12,033 nucleotides of DNA from an uncultured Corynebacterium sp. (GTDB lineage Bacteria > Actinomycetota > Actinomycetes > Mycobacteriales > Mycobacteriaceae): NCBI RefSeq assembly GCF_943912665.1, contig NZ_CALTVG010000060.1, positions 1 through 12,033 on the forward strand, given 5' to 3'. The notes under the pieces are model-generated. The model was not told where the DNA came from. It made no database searches and saw only the letters and a list, made by a program, of their open reading frames with translations. Positions 1 to 7,300 of this stretch are shown piece by piece (the first letter of the stretch is position 1; each line of letters opens with the position of its first letter). The translations under genes and the position numbers were made by a program.

Positions 1-133
1 CGCTTCGACAAATACCTATAAACCTAGCCCCACACACAAACAACTTGACACGCTCGAATCGGACAGATCAAGTGTTGTTATTCCTCGCATGAAGGCAAAA
101 CACTCCCAAGAATTCTCGTAGGCGAAGCGACTA

Positions 134-161
134 TTGTCAGATATTCTACATCAAGTAATTA
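134..161 (+). promoter_or_regulatory. Candidate promoter for the gene at 226
   Basis: TTGTCA at 134-139 and TAATTA at 156-161 are separated by 16 nt and lie about 65 nt upstream of the ATG at 226. Both hexamers are close to the sigma-70-type consensus, but the region is AT-rich, so chance matches are likely. Confidence 0.3.
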
Positions 162-213
162 GAACAGGTGTGTGATATGTTTTAAATGTGCAGTGGCAGA
201 CACAATCAAAACT

Positions 214-221
214 AGGAGAGG
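214..221 (+). promoter_or_regulatory. Ribosome-binding site deciding the start at 226
   Basis: AGGAG at 214-218, inside AGGAGAGG, sits 7 nt upstream of ATG 226. This is a strong Shine-Dalgarno sequence at normal spacing. An upstream in-frame ATG at 172 has no comparable site, so translation most likely starts at 226. Confidence 0.7.
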
Positions 222-225
222 TGCC

Positions 226-630
226 ATGGTCGGTTCAAACAACGTCCCTGAAAAGTATCGTCTGATATTTGAAGCAGCAAAGAATAGCTCGGAAGCCAAT
301 TTTGAGGGCATCGCGGCCGTAACCCACGCAGATGGTATTCGGCTGACCTGGCAGTTCTCGGGTGATCTCCAACTGGGTCAGGCCACGTTCGGATTCATGT
401 CATCAACTGTGGTTTTCAATGCAAAGTTTGACGGAACCAAGCCCCTTGGGCTCAGTGTGTTTGACATCTCCACATCAAAGAACCGCTACGTTGAACTCGA
501 CTACACCTACGCTGCTGATAAGTTCTCTGTCTTTATCCCCTACGAACTGCTCGACTTAGATGGGGTGGAAGTCAAGTTTGATATGGCAGTGAACAGTGTT
601 CGCCGTGGCGAAGTGACCGTAGTGCTGTAA
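226..630 (+). CDS. Uncharacterised 134-residue protein of the accessory segment
   Basis: I do not recognise this protein. It starts at ATG 226 behind a strong AGGAG site and ends with TAA at 628-630; an in-frame ATG at 172 would add 18 residues but has no such site. The sequence has no cysteine, no signal peptide and no membrane segment. After a short helical-looking start (PEKYRLIFEAAKNSSEANF) it alternates hydrophobic and polar residues, as in a small all-beta sandwich, for example GIRLTWQFSGDL, STVVFNAKFDG and NRYVELDYTY, and ends in a strand-like EVTVVL. The GC content is lower than in the genes right of the tRNA, which suggests acquired DNA. A 46-nt hairpin begins 12 nt after the stop. 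It may be cytosolic accessory cargo, but no function can be assigned from sequence alone. Confidence 0.7.
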   Translation: MVGSNNVPEKYRLIFEAAKNSSEANFEGIAAVTHADGIRLTWQFSGDLQLGQATFGFMSSTVVFNAKFDGTKPLGLSVFDISTSKNRYVELDYTYAADKFSVFIPYELLDLDGVEVKFDMAVNSVRRGEVTVVL

Positions 631-641
631 GGGGCATGACA

Positions 642-687
642 ATCGACCACGAGGTTGGGCATCGTTATGCCCGACCAGGTGGTCGAT
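642..687 (+). terminator. Long hairpin behind the 134-residue gene, possible terminator
   Basis: Arms 642-662 and 667-687 are 21 nt each. They pair at 18 of 21 positions as Watson-Crick, with one more G-T wobble, around the 4-nt loop CGTT. The hairpin starts 12 nt after the stop at 630. A long stem right behind a gene suggests termination or 3'-end protection. There is no clear U-tract on either strand, so it could instead be a remnant inverted repeat of a mobile element. Confidence 0.55.
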
Positions 688-1522
688 GTGTCTGCTAGTG
701 GTAAGTGTGCCCGACCTTGTCATATACCTGCTTAGCGCTTTCAGCACTAGCGATGACAGCGCGAGTGTGTTCGTCCTTGAGGTCAACGACCTTGAGGCTA
801 TCCACGCTTTCTCCACCCCGTGTATGCCGAAGTCTTTGATAGATGCTGTCCCGAGCTATCGGGGTGTAGAGGGCTTCCCCAAGATCGACAAAGCGGAGTA
901 CGAGCGCCGTATGGAGTTGCGGGAGCGGTACTTATTGCGTTGCAAGCAGAGCACGCCGAGCGGAACGAATTGGATGTGCCCGGCTAGAGGTTCGGGCGCA
1001 ACCGTGTCCCGTCCGCTGGCGGGGGCGGAACCGCCGAAGGCGAAAAAGTAGGGTCAGGCGGAGACCCGCAAGCTGCTCCCCATCATGCCTACGAATGGCC
1101 CGTATGGGGAGATTTGCATCAACAAGAACTCGTCGGTCACTTTCCGAGAGGAGAATCGGAGGTACCGCCAGGACGGTCTGGTGTTTATGTCGCCGGAGTG
1201 GCTGCGCGTGTACCCGACGCTGCGGAATATCTCCGAGTCCACCAACCACCACTTCAAGAATGACAATGCTGCTGTGGGGGCTCGGAGCCGACGCTTGGTA
1301 CGTGGTTTCATCGCTCACTGGGTGATGGCCACGCTGGGTTTGGTGGCATCGAACATCGCCAAGATCAATGCGTACCTGGATCGTGTCAAGTCAGGCAAGC
1401 CGGTGTACGGTCCCGAGCCGGACCCGACGCTGGACAACCGTTCTGAGAAGAAGGACAAGCCGTTCAAGGGCAGGTACGTGTTCGGGGACGTGGCCCCAGG
1501 CGCGCCTCCAATAGCCGCATAA
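686..1522 (+). pseudogene. Degenerate DDE-type transposase-like gene, N-terminus missing, internal amber stop
   Basis: One reading frame runs through 686-1522 with a single interruption, TAG at 1049-1051. The bases between the stop and ATG 1085 continue in the same frame (GQAETRKLLPI). Recognisable sequence starts near 800. The blocks CMPKSLIDA, the CPARGSGATV region, SPEWLRVYPTLRN and RRLVRGFIAHWV...NIAKI resemble, from memory, the C-terminal half of actinobacterial DDE-type transposase-like proteins. In those the pattern is CP-x-PSATV, then SPEW-x-Y, then RRRVRG and NLRKI. The N-terminal part is absent: upstream of about 780 nothing family-like is visible, and the frame closes at 620. The ATG at 686 lies inside the preceding hairpin and is not a credible start. 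I therefore call it a remnant. The upper part of the family assignment is inference; the frame continuity across the amber codon is directly visible. Confidence 0.6.
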
Positions 1523-1624
1523 TGTACCTGCGAGTGTGACAACTATTTAGAAAGCTGCGACCGCCACCTCTGTGAGGATGCTGGCGGGCGTTAGCGTGTC
1601 TGGGGTGGGGCGGCGTGAACGCGA

Positions 1625-1707
1625 GAAGTGGCTTAGACATGCGAAAACCGGCTATAACGGCCCGCCCACCGATTTTGGTGCGAATCTAGCCGGATTTTCG
1701 CCACTTC
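1625..1707. repeat. Imperfect inverted repeat with nested apical stem
   Basis: GAAGTGGC at 1625-1632 pairs exactly with 1700-1707. After a bulge on the left side, GAAAA at 1643-1647 and CCGGCTA at 1648-1654 pair with the rest of 1687-1699, leaving one unpaired base. That makes about 20 base pairs. Inside the loop CACC (1667-1670) and GGTG (1677-1680) can form a further short stem. The element may be a structured RNA, a recombinase recognition region or a decayed terminal repeat. Confidence 0.55.
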
Positions 1708-1751
1708 GAGGGTTTCCTGAAACCAACTGCGTGGATTTCCTGAAAACCCTC
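1708..1751. repeat. Inverted repeat with internal duplicated TTTCCTGAAA
   Basis: GAGGGTTT at 1708-1715 pairs perfectly with 1744-1751. TTTCCTGAAA occurs at 1713-1722 and again at 1736-1745, 23 nt apart. GGTTT/AAACC at 1711-1724 gives an alternative small hairpin. The element begins at the base after the previous fold-back and ends 12 nt before the tRNA end. Confidence 0.55.
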
Positions 1752-1762
1752 TTATGACAGCG

Positions 1763-1835
1763 TGCCCCAGAGAGGATTCGAACCTCCGACACCGGCTTTA
1801 GGAGAGCCGTGCTCTATCCCCTGAGCTACTGGGGC
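1763..1835 (-). tRNA. tRNA-Arg (anticodon CCU)
   Basis: The minus strand reads a complete 73-nt cloverleaf. The acceptor stem GCCCCAG/CTGGGGC is closed with discriminator A at 1763. The D-arm contains TAGCTCAGGGG and the T-arm contains GGTTCGAAT. The anticodon stem CGGCT/AGCCG holds loop CTCCTAA, so the anticodon is CCT (1800-1802), decoding AGG as arginine. The CCA end is not encoded. The 3' end faces the accessory DNA at 1-1762; tRNA 3' ends are common integration sites for phages and islands. A possible -10, TAGTGT (complement of 1861-1866), lies about 25 nt upstream, with no clear -35. Confidence 0.95.
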
Positions 1836-1869
1836 AGGGGGTGCGCTATGCACCTAGGTAACACTAGCA

Positions 1870-1883
1870 GCCCTTCTTAGGGC
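1870..1883 (-). terminator. Small hairpin behind mrx1, weak terminator candidate
   Basis: GCCCT and AGGGC form a 5-bp stem with a 4-nt loop, 25 nt after the mrx1 stop on the minus strand and between mrx1 and the tRNA. There is no U-tract, so a role in ending the cysQ-thyA-folA-mrx1 message is only a possibility. Confidence 0.25.
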
Positions 1884-1907
1884 GGCGGTAAATGCGTCGC
1901 CTTGGGC

Positions 1908-2185
1908 TTATTCGCTGGAGAGCTCCTCGTACTTGGCCTGCACCTCGCGCGCGGGCGGGTTGGTGGCATGGGTACCGTCGGAGTAGAGGACGGTGGGAAC
2001 GATGCGGTTGCCGTCGTTGACGGACTTAATCCACTCGTTGACGTCGTCGGCGCCTTCCGCTTCGGCGTCGACAAGCGCGTGCGGCGTGCCAAGCGTGTCT
2101 AAATCCTTGCGCAGGCGGGAGCAGAACGGGCACCAGTCGGCATAAAAGACGGTGACGTGTTCGGTGGTTTCCGGGGTAGTAGCCA

Positions 2186-2186
<1 letters not shown>
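1908..2186 (-). CDS. mrx1: Mycoredoxin-1 (glutaredoxin-like thiol oxidoreductase)
   Basis: This 92-residue cytosolic protein has a glutaredoxin/thioredoxin fold. The redox motif WCPFC lies at residues 18-22 (cysteines 19 and 22), right after the first strand VTVFYAD. The cis-proline segment RIVPTV is at 61-66, followed by SDGTHATNPP, as in corynebacterial and mycobacterial mycoredoxins. By family knowledge Mrx1 reduces mixed disulfides between proteins and mycothiol, using mycothiol and mycothiol disulfide reductase, and supports arsenate reductase and peroxiredoxins. The start ATG overlaps the folA stop by one base (TAATG), so it is probably translated from the thyA-folA message, with AAAGG about 11 nt upstream as a weak ribosome-binding site. 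The CPFC form differs from the CGYC seen in some mycobacterial homologues. A generic glutaredoxin-like protein is the only alternative. Confidence 0.9.
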
Positions 2187-3537
<1,351 letters not shown>

Positions 3538-3574
3538 GATAGCAAGGATGCGCGTGCATCACGCGCGCGGGGGC

Positions 3575-4333
3575 TTAGTAACCGCCGTTGGCCTCCGCGT
3601 AGGCGGCGGCGTGCTCCAGAATCTCCTCTGCCAGCTCCGGACGGCAGATCAGAAGATCCGGGATGAAGGTGTCCTCGTTATTGAACTTGATGGGGGAGCC
3701 ATCCAGGCGCGAGCAGTGCAGGCCCGCGGCCAAGGCAACACCCACCGGGGCGGCCTGGTCCCACTCGTACTGGCCACCGGCGTGGATATAAGCGTCGTAG
3801 TCACCCAGGAGCACGTGGATGGCCTTTGCTCCCGCGGAGCCCACGCCGACAGTCTCAAAGCTCATCTTCTCCGCGACGTAATCCGCTACCTTCGGAGGAC
3901 GGTTGCGGGAGACCACGAACTTCTTCGACAGCGGGCCCGTTACCGCGCGCACATCGGAGGACTTAAAAGTCACGCCCATGTCCGGCATGCCGACGGCCGC
4001 GTGGATGGGGGTGCCGTTTTCTACCAGCGCGATGTGGACGGCCCAGTCCTGGCGGCCCGTAGCGAACTCCTTCGTGCCGTCGAGCGGGTCAACGATCCAC
4101 ACGCGGTCCTTCTTTAGACGGCTCAAGTCATCGGCAGCCTCTTCCGACAGGACGCCGTCCTGCGGGCGGTGCTGCTCGAGGACGCGGGCGATCCATTCCT
4201 GAGCGGCTTCATCGCCGGCATCACCCAGCGCCAAGCCGCGCAACAGGCCACCGTTGCGCACGCCTTTGAGGATCTCGCCGCAGCCATCGGCAAGGGAGTT
4301 GGTTAGACGGGAATCAGAAATCTCAACGGTCAT
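3575..4333 (-). CDS. cysQ: 3'(2'),5'-bisphosphate nucleotidase CysQ (inositol monophosphatase family)
   Basis: The 252-residue protein belongs to the Mg2+-dependent, Li+-sensitive inositol monophosphatase fold. It is expected to hydrolyse 3'-phosphoadenosine 5'-phosphate to AMP, clearing the by-product of PAPS use and tuning sulfate assimilation. SEEAADD (63-69) supplies the first metal carboxylates, WIVDPLDGTKEF (79-90) is the family signature with Asp82, Asp85 and Thr87, and GGQYEWDQAAP (186-196) contains the conserved WDxAA metal site (Asp192). I chose ATG 4333 because it lies 7 nt behind a TAATCT -10 hexamer, which fits a leaderless message, and gives a normal family N-terminus. A longer frame up to 4441 would run into lhr on the other strand. 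It diverges from lhr. An inositol or fructose bisphosphatase activity cannot be excluded from sequence alone. Confidence 0.9.
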   Translation of the reverse strand: MTVEISDSRLTNSLADGCGEILKGVRNGGLLRGLALGDAGDEAAQEWIARVLEQHRPQDGVLSEEAADDLSRLKKDRVWIVDPLDGTKEFATGRQDWAVHIALVENGTPIHAAVGMPDMGVTFKSSDVRAVTGPLSKKFVVSRNRPPKVADYVAEKMSFETVGVGSAGAKAIHVLLGDYDAYIHAGGQYEWDQAAPVGVALAAGLHCSRLDGSPIKFNNEDTFIPDLLICRPELAEEILEHAAAYAEANGGY

Positions 4334-4340
4334 AGTGACC

Positions 4341-4346
4341 AGATTA
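4341..4346 (-). promoter_or_regulatory. -10 element for leaderless cysQ
   Basis: The minus strand reads TAATCT, matching the actinobacterial TANNNT pattern, followed by 7 nt and then the cysQ ATG at 4333. That spacing puts the transcription start at or next to the start codon. No good -35 is visible. The element lies inside the 34-bp gap shared with lhr. Confidence 0.55.
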
Positions 4347-4356
4347 GCGCGCGCGA

Positions 4357-4362
4357 TACAGT
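4357..4362 (+). promoter_or_regulatory. -10 element for leaderless lhr
   Basis: TACAGT is followed by 5 nt and then the lhr ATG at 4368. Together with the absence of a Shine-Dalgarno site this suggests a leaderless or nearly leaderless lhr transcript. It lies only 10 nt from the divergent cysQ -10, so polymerases on the two promoters should interfere. Confidence 0.5.
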
Positions 4363-4367
4363 AGGGC

Positions 4368-7300
4368 ATGTCCAAAAACGTTCTGGCGAAGTTCCGCCCG
4401 CAGGTGGCCGGGTGGTTCCAGGACGTTTTCGCCGCTCCCACCCCAGTCCAAGAGCAGGCGTGGGAGGCGATTTCTGAAGGTTCGAATGCACTGGTTGTGG
4501 CGCCAACAGGCTCCGGTAAGACGCTCGCAGCCTTCCTGTGGGCTTTGAACTCCCTGGTGGAGCGCGAGGGTCAGACCGCGCTACCACTGAGTAATGAACT
4601 TTCCCGCGAGGGAGCTCATGATGGCGTGAGAGTGCTGTATATCTCACCACTAAAAGCCCTCGGCGTGGACGTGGAGAATAACCTGCGTGCCCCGCTCAAC
4701 GGCATCGCCCGCACCGCCGAGCGGCTGGGCCTGGACGTGCCGGATATTACCGTCGGCGTGCGCTCCGGGGATACTCCGCAGGCAGAACGCTCCCGCCAGG
4801 TGCGCAAGCCGCCAGACATCCTCATCACCACCCCGGAATCGGCCTACCTCATGCTCACCTCCAAGGCGGCGGGGATCCTTAAGACCGTGGACACCGTCAT
4901 CATCGATGAGATCCATGCCCTGGCAGGTACCAAGCGCGGCGTGCACTTGGCGCTGACCCTGGAGCGCCTCGGCCTTATCGCGGGCGAATTCCAACGCATT
5001 GGCCTTTCCGCCACCGTGCGGCCGCTGAGTGCTGTGGCCAATTTCTTGGGCGGCGATCGCCCGGTGGACATCATTGCCCCGCCGGCGAAGAAGCGTTGGC
5101 AGCTCGACGTCCACGTGCCGGTGGAGGACATGTCGGACCTGCCCACCCCGGAGCAAGGTTCTCCCATCGGGGAGGCGACTGTTGAGGACCCCCTAGGCAT
5201 CACGCAAGGCCCTCAAGATGCCCTGCGCGTACACGCGCAGGGCGGGGCAGGGGAGTCCGCCCTCCCCGCGGTGAAATCCATCTGGCCCTTCATAGAAGAA
5301 GAGCTCTACGCCGAAATCATGGAGCACCGTTCCACCCTCGTCTTCGTCAACTCGCGGCGCACCGCTGAACGACTAACCAGCCGCCTCAACGAGCTCTACG
5401 CCCAGGAACACGACCCAGAGTCTTTAAGCCCCGCCACCCGACGCGACCCGGCCCAGCTGATGAAGCAGGTCGACGTCGCCGGAAAGGCCCCGGCCGTCAT
5501 TGCCCGCGCGCACCACGGCTCGGTGTCCAAAGATGAGCGCGCGCTGACAGAAACCATGCTCAAGGAGGGAACCCTCAAGGCCGTGGTGGCCACCAGCTCC
5601 CTGGAGTTGGGTATCGACATGGGCGCGGTGGAGCTGGTGGTGCAGGTGGAATCCCCGCCCTCTGTGGCCTCGGGCCTGCAGCGCGTGGGCCGCGCCGGGC
5701 ACTCCGTCGGCGCGGTCTCGCACGGCTCCTTCTACCCCAAGCACCGCGCGGATCTGGTGCAGTCAGCGCTGACCGTGGCGCGCATGGAGGACGGCCTCAT
5801 TGAGGAGATGCACGCCCCGCGTAACCCACTCGATGTGTTGGCACAGCAGACGGTGGCCGCCGTGGCAGCGGCGGGCGAGGAGGGCCTGCTTGCCGACGAC
5901 TGGTATGCCCTCACCCGCCGCGCCTGGCCCTACCGCGACTTGGCGCGCGAGGTCTTCGACTCCGTGCTGGACCTGGTCAGCGGCGTGTATCCCTCGACGG
6001 ATTTTGCGGAGCTCAAACCCCGCGTGGTCTACGACCGCGTGACGGGTGTGCTGACCCCGCGCCCCGGCGCGCAGCGCGTGGCGGTGACCAACGGCGGTAC
6101 CATCCCGGACCGCGGCATGTTCGGCGTCTTCCTCGTGGGAACTGGTGAAGCCGGTTCCGCGCCGCGCCGCGTGGGCGAGTTGGATGAGGAGATGGTCTAC
6201 GAGTCCCGCGTCGGCGATATTTTCACGCTCGGGGCGACGAGCTGGCGCGTGGAGGAGATTACGCGTGACCAGGTGCTGGTCACGCCCGCACCGGGGCACA
6301 CGGGCCGGCTGCCGTTCTGGAACGGAGACCAGGCAGGAAGGCCCTATGAGCTGGGCAAGGCGTTGGGAGCGTTTCGTCGTGAAGCATATGCGGACCCGTC
6401 CATCGTGCGCGATGCTGACGAGTTGGCTCGCCGCAATATCGCGGCCTACCTCACAGAGCAGGAGGAGGCCACGGGGCTCATCCCGGATGAGAAGACGCTG
6501 CTGCTGGAGCGTTTTACGGACGAGTTGGGGGATTGGCGCGTGCTGCTACACACCCCGTTCGGCCGGCCGGTGAACGCGGCGTGGGCCCTGGCGGTGGGCC
6601 ACCGCGTGGCGGAGCGCACCGGAATGGACGCCCAGGCCGTGGCGGGCGACGACGGCATTGTGCTGCGCCTGCCACAGGGCGAGGCGGACCCGGACGCCGC
6701 GCTGTTTTCCTTCGACGCCGATGAGATCGCGGACATCGTCACCGAGCAGGTGGGAAACTCCGCGCTGTTTGCCTCCCGCTTTAGGGAGTGCGCGGCGCGA
6801 GCACTACTGCTGCCGCGGCGCAACCCCGGCAAGCGCGCGCCGCTGTGGCAGCAGCGCCAGCGCGCGGAGCAGCTTCTCGACGTCGCCCGGAACTACCCCT
6901 CTTTCCCCATCATCCTGGAGACCGTGCGCGAGTGCGTACAGGACGTCTACGACCTGCCGGCGCTCACGGAGGTCATGCGGGAGCTAGTGCACCGCCGCAT
7001 CCGCATCGCGGAGGTGACCACGGAGCAGCCCTCACCCTTCGCGTCCTCGCTGCTGTTCAACTACACCGGCGCGTTCATGTACGAGGGGGACTCGCCCCTG
7101 GCGGAAAAGCGCGCGGCGGCCCTGGCGCTGGACCCAGCCCTGTTGGCGAAGCTTTTGGGCACAGTGGAGCTGCGCGAGCTTCTCGACGGCGAAATTATCT
7201 CCGAGGTTCACGCCCAGCTCCAGCGCACCACCCCGGAGCGCCAGGCGCGCACTACTGAGGAGGTCGCGGACCTGCTGCGCGTGCTGGGGCCGGTTCCCGT

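Larger units (their letters stand above)
1..225. other. AT-rich leader region without a supported gene
   Basis: I see no gene that I can support here. The only small frames, such as a 10-codon ATG frame at 89-121, have no ribosome-binding site and no other support. The stretch is clearly more AT-rich than the housekeeping genes on the right. It contains an imperfect inverted repeat (39-48 with 68-79), a consensus-like TTGACA at 45-50 and a second promoter-like pair at 134-161, just before the gene at 226. It probably belongs to the accessory segment that ends at the tRNA. Confidence 0.5.
1523..1762. other. Non-coding tRNA-proximal segment with stacked fold-backs
   Basis: No convincing gene lies here. 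A 61-codon frame at 1572-1757 covers the fold-back structures and has no clear ribosome-binding site, so I do not call it. What is visible is two inverted repeats placed end to end (1625-1707 and 1708-1751) and a repeated TTTCCTGAAA, ending just before the tRNA 3' end. This fits the end region of an integrated element. Confidence 0.5.

Noticed and set aside
556..816. Minus-strand frame opposite the 134-residue gene end and the hairpin
   Set aside because: No start signal, and the sequence is explained by the hairpin and the plus-strand gene.
1572..1757. 61-codon plus-strand frame next to the tRNA
   Set aside because: It covers the two fold-back structures, lacks a clear ribosome-binding site and shows no protein-like conservation that I can recognise.
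4334..4441. Longer cysQ start upstream of 4333
   Set aside because: It would extend antisense into the lhr start and add sequence not expected for the family. ATG 4333 has a well-placed -10 element.
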